Counted from the stretch's first letter, positions 17,044 through 26,080 are shown. The stretch is DNA of 64,000 nt from Paenibacillus_AB hodogayensis (GCF_039536325.1 NZ_BAAAYO010000001.1:1-64000); one strand, 5' to 3'. Numbers and translations are program-made. The notes: generated by a model from the letters alone, not told the origin.

Positions 17044-17928
17044 ATGAAGCCGGAATCGAACGGCATGGATCTTGACCGCCTGTCGCCCTACATCAGGGTT
17101 GCGCTCGATCATTACCTCTCTCCGGGATGGGTCATTCGCGAACGCGCCCTGCTCGATTACGAGCTGCTTTATGTGATGGAGGGCCGCCTGAACGTATCGC
17201 TTGCCGATGGCGAGCATGTAGGGAAGCCAGGCGATCTGTTTCTGTTCAAGCCGGGGCAGCACCATACTTTGACTGTCGTCGGCTCCGAGCCGGTCCGGCA
17301 GCCGCACGTCCATTTCGACCTTCATTTCAGGCCGGATAGCCCGTCCGTGAACGTCTCGTTCAAGCCGCTGGCGGAGATGACCGCCGAGGAACGGTCGCTG
17401 ATCCGCGAGGACGTCTGCTCCGGACCGCCGTTCGATTTACCGACCCGTTTTCCGCTGCGCAACCCGACCGTATTCGAGCATATGCTGCTCGATCTCATTC
17501 GCGAATACCGGCTCGGCCTGCCTTTCGGCCAAACGGCGGCCAAGGGCGCTTTTTTGCGTCTATGGGTTTACTTGCTGCGCGAGCATACGTGGAGCCGCAA
17601 CTCCCGCCTTCATGCGAATTGGGAGCGGCTTATGCGCGTGAAACAGTACATCGATCACAAGCCGGAGCAGGATATGTCCCTCGCCGCGCTCGCCGATATC
17701 GCCGACCTGAGTCCTTCCTATTTCCTGCGCGCGTTCTCGCAAGCATTCGGCTTGTCTCCGATCAAGTACCACCAAACGGTAAGGATCAGAAAGGCACGGG
17801 ATATGATCCGTTTTACGTCGCTGCCTCTAACCGAAATTGCCGAGCAGGTCGGCTTTCGCAGCATTCACGCCTTCAGCCGGGCATTCAAACGGATCGATGG
17901 CATATCGCCTTCACAGCACCGGACCTAG
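17044..17928 (+). CDS. AraC-family transcriptional regulator
   Basis: About 294 residues. A cupin-like N-terminal domain (LLYVMEGRLNVSLADG, GDLFLFKPGQHH) is followed by a two-HTH AraC domain (SLAALADIADLSPSYFLRAF, and LTEIAEQVGFRSIHAFSRAF near the end). The ATG at 17044 has GGAG nine bases upstream; the longer frame from 16936 starts inside the 10-bp repeat array and is rejected as a start. No obvious target gene is adjacent: the Nudix gene is divergent and a repeat array follows. A GH172-like gene lies 0.9 kb downstream on the other strand. Its ligand is unknown. Confidence 0.83.
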   Translation: MKPESNGMDLDRLSPYIRVALDHYLSPGWVIRERALLDYELLYVMEGRLNVSLADGEHVGKPGDLFLFKPGQHHTLTVVGSEPVRQPHVHFDLHFRPDSPSVNVSFKPLAEMTAEERSLIREDVCSGPPFDLPTRFPLRNPTVFEHMLLDLIREYRLGLPFGQTAAKGAFLRLWVYLLREHTWSRNSRLHANWERLMRVKQYIDHKPEQDMSLAALADIADLSPSYFLRAFSQAFGLSPIKYHQTVRIRKARDMIRFTSLPLTEIAEQVGFRSIHAFSRAFKRIDGISPSQHRT

Positions 17929-18105
17929 CGCACTATAGATGAGCCATATCATATATGCCGCCCGATGATCGAGCCACCGGGTGCCAGGGTCAATGTCAGT
18001 GTCAACTCCAGTGCCAGATCTAGTTCCGGTGTCAGATCTAGTGCCGGCACCCGCAATCAACTAGCAGTCGGCAAATCGGGCTCCCCTGGCTCCACCAGCA
18101 TCCGT
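17929..18105. repeat. Short imperfect repeats before the palindrome array
   Basis: Around 17985-18050 the sequence repeats GTGYCAGATCTAGTKCCGG-like words; AGATCTAG at 18015 and 18033 begin two imperfect 18-bp units. No gene is seen. The segment leads into the 124-bp palindrome array. Confidence 0.5.
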
Positions 18106-18684
18106 TAGTGTGCGAAAGAACCTTATCTACTCCAAAGTCGGGCCTTTTCGCGGGGTTAATGTTCTTTGGAGCACTATGCCCCCTCCAAACTCCGCCAAAT
18201 CGGGCTTCCCCTGGCTCCACCGGCATCCGTTAGTGTGCGAAAGAACCTTATCTACTCAAAAAGGCGGCCTTTTCGCGGGGTTAATGTTCTTTTGAGCACT
18301 ATGCCCCCTCCTAACGCCGCCAAATCGGGCTTCCCCTGCTCCACCAGCATCCGTTAGTGTGCGAAAGAACCTTATCTACTACAAAGCCGGGCCTTTTCGC
18401 GGGGTTAATGTTCTTTGGAGCACTATGCCCCCTCCAAACTCCGCCAAATGGGGCTCCCCCGGCTCCACCGGCATCCGTTAGTGTGCGAAAGAACCTTATC
18501 TACTCAAAAAGGCGGCCTTTTCGCGGGGTTAATGTTCTTTGGAACACTATACCCCTCCAAACTCCGCCAAGTCGGGCTCCCCCAGCTCCACCGGCATCCG
18601 ATAGTGTGCGAAAGATACGCGAAAGAGCCTTATCTACTCCAAAACCGGGCTTTTTCGCGAGCGTATTGCTCTTTTGAACACTAT
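18106..18684. repeat. Array of five TAGTG...CACTA palindromes at about 124-bp period
   Basis: Palindromes lie at 18106-18177, 18231-18302, 18355-18426, 18479-18550 and 18602-18684. Left arms read TAGTGTGCGAAAGAACCTTA; right arms are nearly their reverse complement (TTAATGTTCTTTGGAGCACTA with variants), around a loop containing TTTTCGCG. The fifth copy has an 11-bp insertion in its left arm. Spacers of about 52 bp are also conserved (CTCCGCCAAATCGGGCT...). Open frames through this stretch only translate the repeat. Confidence 0.92.
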
Positions 18685-18807
18685 GCCCCTTCTAGCGCTG
18701 CCAACTCTGGGGTCTCCCCCAAAAACCGGCTTTCTCCCCTACAGCGCCAAGAGCCCCGGATCGGCCTTCCCCGATAGAGGCGGCGCTCACTGAGCGCGCT
18801 CCCCAGC

Positions 18808-19890
18808 TCAATTCACCTCCAGGTCGTCCTTACCGGGCAGCGGCGCAAAAGGCGCATGCGGCTCCGCCTGATACCAGAACGCCGTCGAGGCGATATCGTC
18901 CTGCAGCGGCAAATACCGTCCCCCGGAACGCCAGCCGAGTGCCTGAATCGTCACGCGCAGCTCGCTTTCAAAACGAATCGGGTCCATCACATGCCAGCGG
19001 TACATACCAAACCGCTGCTGACTGCGGTAAAGCCCGTCCGGCTTCAATACTTGATGCATGCCCAAATACGCCGTGGAGTAGGTTCCGTATTCGCCCTTAG
19101 GCTGCTCCCAATTCCACGCCCCGCCGAAGTAGTCCTCCGTCCCCGTACCGCAAATCGTCGGAAATTCCTCGTCCCCGTCCAAATAAAACTTGATCTCGCC
19201 TTCCCCAAACCAGCCGGAACTATTCGACTGCCATGCCAAATACGTCCCGACATAATGCCCGTGACCGCTCACCCCGTCCAGCACCGTATGCACCTGATTG
19301 TACGCAAGCGGATGGCTGCGGCGCCAGGATGCATGGAAATAAGCCGCGTCGTCCGGCACCTCGGTCAGCGTGTAATCGATTTGGTAATAAAGTACGGCAT
19401 CTTTTTCATCGATATTTTCTATCGTTATTTTGGCCGATCGGCGAAACGGCATTTCCCAGTAGCAGTTCATCCCTCCCGCCGGATTAACGGCGACGGGCAA
19501 CGACTGAACGTTGCTGCGCTCGCACCAGCCGTTGCAAAAAAAGTCGCCGATCGGCGCTTCGACGGACGGCTGCTCCTCCCCGTCCCAGTACATACGGATG
19601 ATCAGCGTACGCCATGTCGTCGGAAAACAGGTCAGCCATATATGCTGAATCGCGCCAGGCTCCGTCACTTCCGCCAGCGTAAACGTCGATTTGGCCGGAA
19701 CCAGCACGGAAGGAGACACCTTCCAGCCTTGCCCCAGATCGCGGGACGCCGTCAGTCCGGTCCCTTCCGTAGCCATCCCGCCTTGGCCTTTCTCGCCCTT
19801 CCAATTTTCCGGGCTGATCGACCGGGTCTTGGCCCGCGAAAGGCGCGACAATGTCCCCAGTCCCATTCCCAATCCGTTAAAAAGCTGCAT
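18808..19890 (-). CDS. GH172-like (DUF2961) glycoside hydrolase
   Basis: About 360 residues matching the DUF2961/GH172 family. Characterised members act on fructofuranosides or arabinofuranosides such as difructose anhydrides and arabinan-type chains. Diagnostic segments are IQHIWLTC near residue 80, VEAPIGDFF near 110, and GTGTEDYFGGAWNW near 240. There is no signal peptide, so it should be cytoplasmic. The start at 19890 has AGGAGG seven bases upstream; the longer frame to 19953 adds 21 residues without a site. It is a single gene, with a GH109-like enzyme on the same strand 424 bp upstream. The 124-bp repeat array lies just downstream. Confidence 0.85.
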   Translation of the reverse strand: MQLFNGLGMGLGTLSRLSRAKTRSISPENWKGEKGQGGMATEGTGLTASRDLGQGWKVSPSVLVPAKSTFTLAEVTEPGAIQHIWLTCFPTTWRTLIIRMYWDGEEQPSVEAPIGDFFCNGWCERSNVQSLPVAVNPAGGMNCYWEMPFRRSAKITIENIDEKDAVLYYQIDYTLTEVPDDAAYFHASWRRSHPLAYNQVHTVLDGVSGHGHYVGTYLAWQSNSSGWFGEGEIKFYLDGDEEFPTICGTGTEDYFGGAWNWEQPKGEYGTYSTAYLGMHQVLKPDGLYRSQQRFGMYRWHVMDPIRFESELRVTIQALGWRSGGRYLPLQDDIASTAFWYQAEPHAPFAPLPGKDDLEVN

Positions 19891-20313
19891 CCCGATTCCT
19901 CCTGTAAGCGGCCGCCCGCAGCGGGCCGGCTTGAAGTATTGATCCGCTTTCATTGTACCGGGTTTGAAACGTCGCGGCTTTAGCGGAGATGGGTAACTTG
20001 TTAACCCGTATTGCTCTTTTTGTCGTGCCGCCTTTTATCCGATCAGGGGGTCGAGGCCGCGCCGCACCTTCACTACGCAGCAACAAAAGGCCAACCCGTA
20101 CCTTGACCGGGCAAATCGGATATTTACCAGCTAGACAGGAATCGCACAGCTACCCATTTTCTACAGAGTCCGAGATTAACATTTTCATCGCTCAAGGTAC
20201 CAGAACATGCTGGCTGACCTAATCATACGAAAGACGCCCCCTTTCCACCTGAAAACGGCAGTCGGGAAGCGTCTATTTTGAATTCCGCTATTCAAGCTAT
20301 CGTCTGTTCAAGC
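19891..20313. other. Intergenic gap upstream of the GH172-like gene
   Basis: No gene is supportable. A loose stem with AGACGC and GCGTCT arms lies near 20231-20275, 3' of the GH109-like gene on minus. Its T-run is weak, so I do not call it a terminator. Confidence 0.4.
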
Positions 20314-21552
20314 TTATAACCGGTACAACGACTCGTCGATCGTGTCCAGCGAATATTTGCCTGCCGGAACCGGTTGACGGCTGATCCATTTACCCTTCGT
20401 AAAGTCCGGAATGGCGACGGGAGCGCTGCCGAGCGCCACCGATTCCTCGGACAATACGGTGATAGCCATCCAGACAGCGGTGTCGTAGACGTCGATCGGA
20501 GTCGGGGTGTTGTCTCTGACGCTTTCGGCAAACGCCCGCAGCACCAGATGATCCATACCGCCATGCCCGCTGCGGATGCCTTCCTTGATATATTCCTTCC
20601 ACAACGGATGATCGTATTCGCCCAAGTAATTGTCGAACGATTCCCACTGATGCTCCGGACTTCTGCCTTCGATATGAATGGAGTTGTTGTCCTCCATCCA
20701 CAGCCCTTTCGTTCCCTGCACCCGTCCGGCGCGCGAATACGGACGCGGCAGCGTCGTGTCGTGGACGAGCAGGATCGTTTCGCCGTGCGCGCATTTGATC
20801 ATCGTCGTCACGATATCGCCTTGGGCGAATTCGGTTTTGGCCAAATCGCTCGTTTCGCCGAACTTGTCTGTCGCCCATTGGCGGATGCCGCGCGCCTTCG
20901 AAGACATCGAAGTGAGCGTGAGCATCCGGTTGCCGTTGTTAATATTCAAAATTTTCGAAATCGGTCCGAGTCCGTGAATCGGATACAGCTCCCCGTTGCG
21001 GTTCAAATAATTGCGATAGCGGTTGTGGCGGTTTTGCTCGCCCATCGCCACCTCATGGCGCAAATCGTGCTCATAGCCGCACTGGCAATGAATCAGCTCG
21101 CCCAGCAGCCCTTGCTTCACGATGTTCAGCACGGCCAGCTCGTTGCGGCCGTAGCAGCAGTTTTCGAGCAGCATACAGGGCATTCCGGTCTGCTCGGAGA
21201 CGCGTACCAGCTCCCAGCACTCTTCCAGGGAGGCGGCTCCGCCGACTTCGATCGCCGCGTACTTGCCGGCGCGCATGGCTGCGATCGCGATCTCGGCATG
21301 CGTAATCCATGTCGTGGCGACGACGACGCCCTGCACGTCTTCCCGTTTGAGCAGTTCGTGGTAGTTCGCATAGCCTTCGGCTTGCGGCCGCCCCGCTTCC
21401 GTCACCATATTCAACCCCAGTTGGAGACGATCCTCGAACGCATCGCACACTGCGGAAATTTCCACATCCTCCATAGCAAGCAGGTTACCGAGCAGGCCTC
21501 TTCCCCGGCCGCCCAATCCGATAACGGCCAGCTTCACTTTGGAATTCCCCAT
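20314..21552 (-). CDS. GH109-like Gfo/Idh/MocA protein (NAD-dependent glycosidase-type)
   Basis: 412 residues. A Rossmann motif (AVIGLGGRGRG) opens the protein. The usual EKP motif is replaced by AIEVGGAAS near residue 105, followed by MLLENCCYGRNE, HCQCGYEHDLR and GELYPIHGLGPIS. These are marks of the GH109 branch, whose studied members are NAD-dependent alpha-N-acetylgalactosaminidases. Some relatives are only annotated as oxidoreductases, so the sugar is uncertain. The ATG follows a GGAAGGAATGGGACC leader. A good sigma-A promoter lies at 21714-21742. It may act in glycan breakdown with the GH172-like gene downstream. Confidence 0.8.
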   Translation of the reverse strand: MGNSKVKLAVIGLGGRGRGLLGNLLAMEDVEISAVCDAFEDRLQLGLNMVTEAGRPQAEGYANYHELLKREDVQGVVVATTWITHAEIAIAAMRAGKYAAIEVGGAASLEECWELVRVSEQTGMPCMLLENCCYGRNELAVLNIVKQGLLGELIHCQCGYEHDLRHEVAMGEQNRHNRYRNYLNRNGELYPIHGLGPISKILNINNGNRMLTLTSMSSKARGIRQWATDKFGETSDLAKTEFAQGDIVTTMIKCAHGETILLVHDTTLPRPYSRAGRVQGTKGLWMEDNNSIHIEGRSPEHQWESFDNYLGEYDHPLWKEYIKEGIRSGHGGMDHLVLRAFAESVRDNTPTPIDVYDTAVWMAITVLSEESVALGSAPVAIPDFTKGKWISRQPVPAGKYSLDTIDESLYRL

Positions 21553-21713
21553 GGTCCCATTCCTTCCTTCCGCCGCCTTGATCGCGGCACTTCTGGTTCG
21601 ACAAGCATCGGCTTGTCAACGCTTCCACTTTTGTTCCGACAAGCTATCGCTTCCCGAGACGTTGGCAGTCTGTGCGTTCCCGGATGTTAAACTGACAAAA
21701 GAGTACATAATCA

Positions 21714-21742
21714 ATCATACCCGAAACAATACGATCTATCAA
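21714..21742 (-). promoter_or_regulatory. Sigma-A promoter for the GH109-like gene
   Basis: On minus, TTGATA (21742-21737) and TATGAT (21719-21714) are separated by exactly 17 bp, each one mismatch from consensus. The leader to the start at 21552 is about 150 nt. Confidence 0.7.
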
Positions 21743-21802
21743 CGCACAAAAACAAACAAAACCGTTGTTTTTTTATTTCAGTAATCGATTGCTTCAAGTA
21801 AC

Positions 21803-21842
21803 AAAAAACCTTCTCGGTCGCTTCATGACCGAAAAGGTTTTT
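21803..21842 (-). terminator. Rho-independent terminator after the dienelactone hydrolase gene
   Basis: Stem AAAACCTT..CGGTC pairs with GACCG..AAGGTTTT around GCTTCAT. Read on minus it ends in six T. It lies 43 bp past the hydrolase stop and upstream of the GH109-like promoter region. Confidence 0.8.
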
Positions 21843-21884
21843 GATGCTCGTCGCTTTTTTACGGCACCGCTTGAGGGTAGGCAG

Positions 21885-22703
21885 TCACTCCAACACGCTT
21901 TGCAGAAACGAGAGCGTCCGCACGAAAGCATCGCGCGCCGACCGGACGTGATACGCCGGACGGGAATCGTTAAAAAACGCATGGGGCGCCTCGGGGTAGA
22001 CGTGGTACTCGAACGACTTTCCGGCCGCGGCCAGCTTCTGCGCGAATTCGGGTACGGCTTCCGTAATCCGTTTGTCCTGCTCGCCGTAGAAGCCGAGCAG
22101 CTTGGCGCGGATCGGTTCGACCGGAATAGTCGGCGGCAAGCTTCCGTAGAAAATGACCGCTCCGCGCAGCTGATCGTCTTTAGCCGCCAGTGCTGCCGAC
22201 AAGCCCCCGCCGAGGCAGAAGCCGACGGAAGCGACTCCTTGCCCGCGCGAAGGAGCGTACGTATCGCGCAAAAACGCAGCGGCAGCGACGATCTGCTCGA
22301 CGAAGGCGTCGTAGCTTCCGCCCAGGTTAAACAGCCGCTCCAACGTCTCCCCGATCTTTCTCCCGTCGTCTCCGGGCAGAAGCGCCAGCGCTGCGCCGCG
22401 CTCCTCCGGATTGCGCCAGGAAGACTGAGGAATCGTATTGAGAAACGACTTCGCCGCATCGACCCGGTCAAAATCAAGCTCCTCCGGGCGGGAACCGGCA
22501 TGCGCGAACAAGTCGGGGGCAAACGCCGCATAACCGGCTTGGGCAATTCTACGGGTTACATCCTGAATGTGCCGGTCCACTCCCCATATTTCCTGCAATA
22601 CGATTACGGCAGGCAAGGAAGACGTCACGTTTGCGGGACGAGCCGCGAAACCCGAATAACGCAAACGGTCCCCGTAAGGAATCCACTCTTCATATAAGCT
22701 CAT
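21885..22703 (-). CDS. Dienelactone hydrolase family protein
   Basis: 272 residues of alpha/beta hydrolase fold. The nucleophile motif VGFCLGGG places Cys near residue 150. The other triad members are the Asp in GFYGEQD (near 210) and the His in PEAPHAFFND (near 240). Characterised relatives hydrolyse dienelactones or other small esters and lactones; a lactone from sugar oxidation would fit the neighbouring oxidoreductases but is unproven. CGGAGG precedes the ATG. The gene has its own promoter (22841-22869), a structured leader of about 130 nt and its own terminator (21803-21842), so it appears monocistronic. Confidence 0.85.
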   Translation of the reverse strand: MSLYEEWIPYGDRLRYSGFAARPANVTSSLPAVIVLQEIWGVDRHIQDVTRRIAQAGYAAFAPDLFAHAGSRPEELDFDRVDAAKSFLNTIPQSSWRNPEERGAALALLPGDDGRKIGETLERLFNLGGSYDAFVEQIVAAAAFLRDTYAPSRGQGVASVGFCLGGGLSAALAAKDDQLRGAVIFYGSLPPTIPVEPIRAKLLGFYGEQDKRITEAVPEFAQKLAAAGKSFEYHVYPEAPHAFFNDSRPAYHVRSARDAFVRTLSFLQSVLE

Positions 22704-22834
22704 GATGTACCTCCGTTTCTCTATGAATCGAAAGAGGCGGCACGCCGGCGGGAATGGTATCTCCGAACCGACGGATGCCGCCTCCGGTTAACCGGTGAGC
22801 CCGACCATTATTACCGACTATTCTTATCGGTTTA
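22704..22834 (-). promoter_or_regulatory. Structured 5' leader of the dienelactone hydrolase gene
   Basis: Between the promoter and the ribosome binding site the minus-strand RNA can form a perfect 8-bp stem, AGGCGGCA with TGCCGCCT (22776-22783 with 22735-22742), enclosing GC-rich inverted pieces. A second hairpin, ACCGGTTAACCGG, lies just before it. No known riboswitch class is recognised. The structure ends about 20 nt before CGGAGG, so control of translation is plausible. Confidence 0.4.
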
Positions 22835-22840
22835 TAATAG

Positions 22841-22869
22841 ATCATAACATCCAATCGGGGCACCGTCAA
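22841..22869 (-). promoter_or_regulatory. Sigma-A promoter for the dienelactone hydrolase gene
   Basis: On minus, TTGACG (22869-22864) and TATGAT (22846-22841) are separated by 17 bp. Confidence 0.72.
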
Positions 22870-23003
22870 TAATTTCCCAACCTTCTGCTTAGGGCTATCG
22901 CATTTAGAAAAATCGGCGGCAAATCGAGGCTGCGGTGACCCTTGCTCCCCAATTCGCGCCTGAAATCGCATTCCCTATTCGGCTATATCGGGTGGAACAA
23001 GCT

Positions 23004-23963
23004 TCAATACATCCGTTCGGGCGGGATCAGGTTAATCGGCAACATGCGGCCGAGCCGGTACGCCTCCAGATTGGCGATGAACAGGTCGACGGCGCGCCGG
23101 TTATAGTGGCTCGTCCCGCCGGTATGGTGCGGCGTGATGATGACATTGTCGAAGCCCCACAGCGGGTGCTCCGCAGGCAGCGGCTCCTCTTCGAACACGT
23201 CAAGGCCCGCTCCGGCGATCCAGCCTTCCCGCAGCGCCTCCAGGAGAGCGCCGGTATCGGTCGTGCCCCCTCGGCCTATATTCATGTAGAACGCGTCCGG
23301 CTTCATCAGACGGAAGCGGTCGCGATCCATAATCCCTTTCGTCTCCGCGGTCAGCGGCAGGCAATTGACGATATAATCGCTCTCGGCAAGCACGTCCGAC
23401 AAACCGGCAAAGGTCGTCATCCGATCCACAAACGGTTCCGCCTCCCCGGATCGCCGCACCCCGAGCACTTGCATCCGGAACGCTTTGGCCAGCCGCGCGA
23501 CTTCGCGGCCGATCTCCCCGACTCCGAGAATTCCGATCGTCTGACCGTGCGCCTCTCCCTGGTCCCGCTGCGGCTCCCATCGACGCTCCGCCTGATTGCG
23601 GACGGCGCGGTGCAGCCGTCTTGTAAAAGCCAGCAGCATCGCAAACACCGACTCCGAGATCGGATAGGCGTGAACGCCGCTCGCGTTCGTGAGCCATATG
23701 CCCCGCTCCTTGATCGCGTCCAAAGGCAGCTTCTCGATGCCCGCCCCCCAGCCTTGCAGCCAGCGGAGCGCAGAGTCCGGGGCCAGCGACAGCTGCTTCG
23801 CCCTCGCATTCCAACCGCAGATGATTTCCGCCTCCCGGTAATGCCTATCCTCGAGCGGCTGCTCCGCGGTCCACACCTCCGACTCCGGGGCCGCCTGCCG
23901 AATCCGCTCCAGCTGCTCCGGCTCCAGCTTGGCCAATACCAAAATACTTGACGCTTTTGTCAT
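23004..23963 (-). CDS. D-isomer-specific 2-hydroxyacid dehydrogenase
   Basis: About 319 residues. The NAD site is ILGVGEIGREVARLAK (near residue 150), the arginine segment MNIGRGGTTD near 230, and the catalytic histidine segment IITPHHTGG near 280. The sequence differs clearly from the dehydrogenase at 2914 and resembles the GhrA/GyaR-like or phosphoglycerate-type branch, without a C-terminal ACT domain. GGGAGG lies nine bases before the ATG at 23963; a GTG one codon earlier is possible. It is single, upstream of the dienelactone hydrolase promoter. Confidence 0.85.
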   Translation of the reverse strand: MTKASSILVLAKLEPEQLERIRQAAPESEVWTAEQPLEDRHYREAEIICGWNARAKQLSLAPDSALRWLQGWGAGIEKLPLDAIKERGIWLTNASGVHAYPISESVFAMLLAFTRRLHRAVRNQAERRWEPQRDQGEAHGQTIGILGVGEIGREVARLAKAFRMQVLGVRRSGEAEPFVDRMTTFAGLSDVLAESDYIVNCLPLTAETKGIMDRDRFRLMKPDAFYMNIGRGGTTDTGALLEALREGWIAGAGLDVFEEEPLPAEHPLWGFDNVIITPHHTGGTSHYNRRAVDLFIANLEAYRLGRMLPINLIPPERMY

Positions 23964-24252
23964 CACTCATGCCCTCCCGTCAGGTTCATTCTCCCTTCTA
24001 TCATACAGGATCGGAACGGGCAATGCCCGCTTATTCCGCTGCAACGAGGCAAGTTCGCCGCGACTAGCGGGTCCCCTCGTGTCGTACGTGCGCTCGCCCG
24101 GCCATTGTGCAGTAGAACGACTTGGTCGCCCGATCATTAGCCGACAAATCATTTAATGGCGTTATTCGGCAAATTAAGAAGAATGGTCCGCGCTATGTTC
24201 CCATACAGCGGAAATACGAGTGAATACGCCCCCAATCCCGGATTTCTCGCGG

Positions 24253-24281
24253 GTGAAAGTTTACGGAGGCCCACGTATAAT
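24253..24281 (+). promoter_or_regulatory. Promoter for the BmrCD-like exporter operon
   Basis: A perfect TATAAT (24276-24281) has GTGAAA (24253-24258) 17 bp upstream, a 4-of-6 match to the -35 consensus. The leader to the TTG start at 24323 is about 35 nt, leaving no room for a leader peptide like that of B. subtilis bmrB. Confidence 0.65.
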
Positions 24282-24322
24282 GAACATTTGAGATGAAATT
24301 TGATAACGGGAAGTGGTGAACG

Positions 24323-26080
24323 TTGCAACCTCCGCGTCTGCTGCTCGGTTATTTGCGGTCCAACTGGTATAAATACGCCGCGGCCATCCTCGCCATAACC
24401 GTAGCAAACGTAGTTCAATCGATTTACCCGCGAGTGCTGGGAGACTTCACGGATACGCTGCACGCGGGCGGCATTACCCGCGAGGCGATCGTCGATTCCA
24501 GTCTGAAGCTGCTCGCCATCGGCCTGACGTTCGGCCTGCTCACCGCCGTCGGCCAATTCGTCATTATGAAACTCGGACGCCGCTTCGAGTTCGTGACGCG
24601 CCAGAAGCTGTTCGTTCATTTCACGAGACTCAGCGAAACCTACTACTCCAAACACGGCGTCGGACAGCTCCTCAGCTACGTCATGAACGACGTCACCTCC
24701 GTGCGCGAGTCCATCTCGATGGGCATCAACCAGACGACCAATGCGGTCATTCTGATCCTATCGGTCATGTTCATGATGTCGATCAGCTCGATTCCGTTGT
24801 ACCTCATCGTCACGTGCATGGTGCCGCTGCTGGCCATACCGTTCGTTGTCGTCCTCTTCGGACGGCCGATCCGCCAACGCTCGTTGAAAGTGCAGGAGTC
24901 GCTGGCCAAAATGACGGAAACCGCCGAAGAGCAGTTCGGGGGCATCCGCGTCACGAAAAAGTTTGCCGTGGAACCGGTCATGCGGGAGCGGTTCGGGCGG
25001 ACGGTCGACCGGGTTGCCGACAACCAGCTCCGGCTCGTACGCATGTCTTCGCTGTTTCAGGCGCTGCTGCCGTTTCTCGGCGGGCTGTCGCTGATCGTCG
25101 CTATCGCCTTCGGTGGCTTTCTGACGATTCAAGGCTCCATTACGATCGGACATTTCGTCTCGCTGACGCTGTATTTGCGCATGATCGTCAACCCCTTGCA
25201 GCAAATTGGCAACGTTATCAACACTATGCAGCGGTCTCGCGCCTCCCTGACGCGGCTTAGCGACCTGCTCGCCGTACAGCCGGACATCCGCGAAAGCGAA
25301 CGGGCCGCTCCGCTCAAGCGGGGGGCCTCCGACATCCGCATCAGCGGCTTGTCGTTCACCTATCCGGGCAGCGCGCAGAAGGCGCTCGACAACATCGAGC
25401 TGACCGTTCCCGCCGGCAGGACGCTCGGGATCATCGGCAAGACCGGCAGCGGCAAAACAACACTCGTCAAGCTGCTGCTGCGCGTCTACGAGCCCCCCGA
25501 AGGAACGATCCGCATCGGCGGGCAAGATATCCGCCATGCCACGCTGGAAAGCTTGCGCACCCAGATCGGCTATGTGCCCCAGGACGGGTTTCTGTTCAGT
25601 ACGACGATCCGCGACAATATCGCCTTCTCGAACAGAAGCTCCGCAGCGGAGCCGGCGTACAAAGCCGCCAAACAAGCGCAAATTTACGATAACATCATGC
25701 AGTTTCCCGAGCAGTTCGAGACGAAGCTCGGCGAGCGGGGCATTACGCTATCCGGCGGCCAGCGCCAGCGTACGAGCCTGGCGCGTGGCTTTCTGAAGGA
25801 AGCGCCGATTCTCGTGCTCGACGACAGCGTCAGTGCCGTCGACGCCGTTACCGAAACGGATATTATCGACAGTCTGCGCGCCGAGCGGAGCGACAAAACA
25901 ACGATCATTATCGCCCACCGCATCAGCGCGATCAAGCATGCCGACGAGATCGTCGTGCTGGACAAGGGAGCGGTCGTGCAGCGGGGAACGCATGAGCAGC
26001 TGATCGCCCAGCAAGGGATTTACGCCTCCCTTTACGCCATTCAAGAGGAGGGGACGCGCCATGCCGCCGGAGAAGCCTGA
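24323..26080 (+). CDS. ABC multidrug exporter half, degenerate-site subunit (BmrC-like)
   Basis: 585 residues, the same length as B. subtilis BmrC (YheI): six transmembrane helices, then an ATPase domain. Walker A is GKTGSGKTTL (near 375) and the signature is the canonical LSGGQRQR. Walker B ends LVLDDSVSAVD, so the catalytic Glu is Asp. This is the known mark of the non-consensus site in heterodimeric exporters. The start is TTG at 24323; the upstream GGTG-type site is weak. The 3' end overlaps the partner gene by 20 bp, so the two are co-translated. The likely role is drug or lipid export from the inner leaflet; the substrate is unknown. Confidence 0.87.
   Translation: MQPPRLLLGYLRSNWYKYAAAILAITVANVVQSIYPRVLGDFTDTLHAGGITREAIVDSSLKLLAIGLTFGLLTAVGQFVIMKLGRRFEFVTRQKLFVHFTRLSETYYSKHGVGQLLSYVMNDVTSVRESISMGINQTTNAVILILSVMFMMSISSIPLYLIVTCMVPLLAIPFVVVLFGRPIRQRSLKVQESLAKMTETAEEQFGGIRVTKKFAVEPVMRERFGRTVDRVADNQLRLVRMSSLFQALLPFLGGLSLIVAIAFGGFLTIQGSITIGHFVSLTLYLRMIVNPLQQIGNVINTMQRSRASLTRLSDLLAVQPDIRESERAAPLKRGASDIRISGLSFTYPGSAQKALDNIELTVPAGRTLGIIGKTGSGKTTLVKLLLRVYEPPEGTIRIGGQDIRHATLESLRTQIGYVPQDGFLFSTTIRDNIAFSNRSSAAEPAYKAAKQAQIYDNIMQFPEQFETKLGERGITLSGGQRQRTSLARGFLKEAPILVLDDSVSAVDAVTETDIIDSLRAERSDKTTIIIAHRISAIKHADEIVVLDKGAVVQRGTHEQLIAQQGIYASLYAIQEEGTRHAAGEA

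Noticed and set aside
16738..17325. Minus-strand frame overlapping the AraC regulator start
   Set aside because: It crosses the 10-bp repeat and the cupin domain of the AraC gene in antisense and has no ribosome binding site.
18106..18684. CRISPR array
   Set aside because: The repeats are ~72-bp palindromes with conserved ~52-bp spacers, not short repeats with unique spacers, and no cas gene is in the window.
18110..18777. Several 60-120 residue plus-strand frames with repeated peptide blocks
   Set aside because: They translate the 124-bp palindrome array; the repeating peptides follow the DNA period and no start site is present.
20231..20275. Terminator after the GH109-like gene
   Set aside because: The AGACGC/GCGTCT stem is short with a long loop and lacks a proper T-run.
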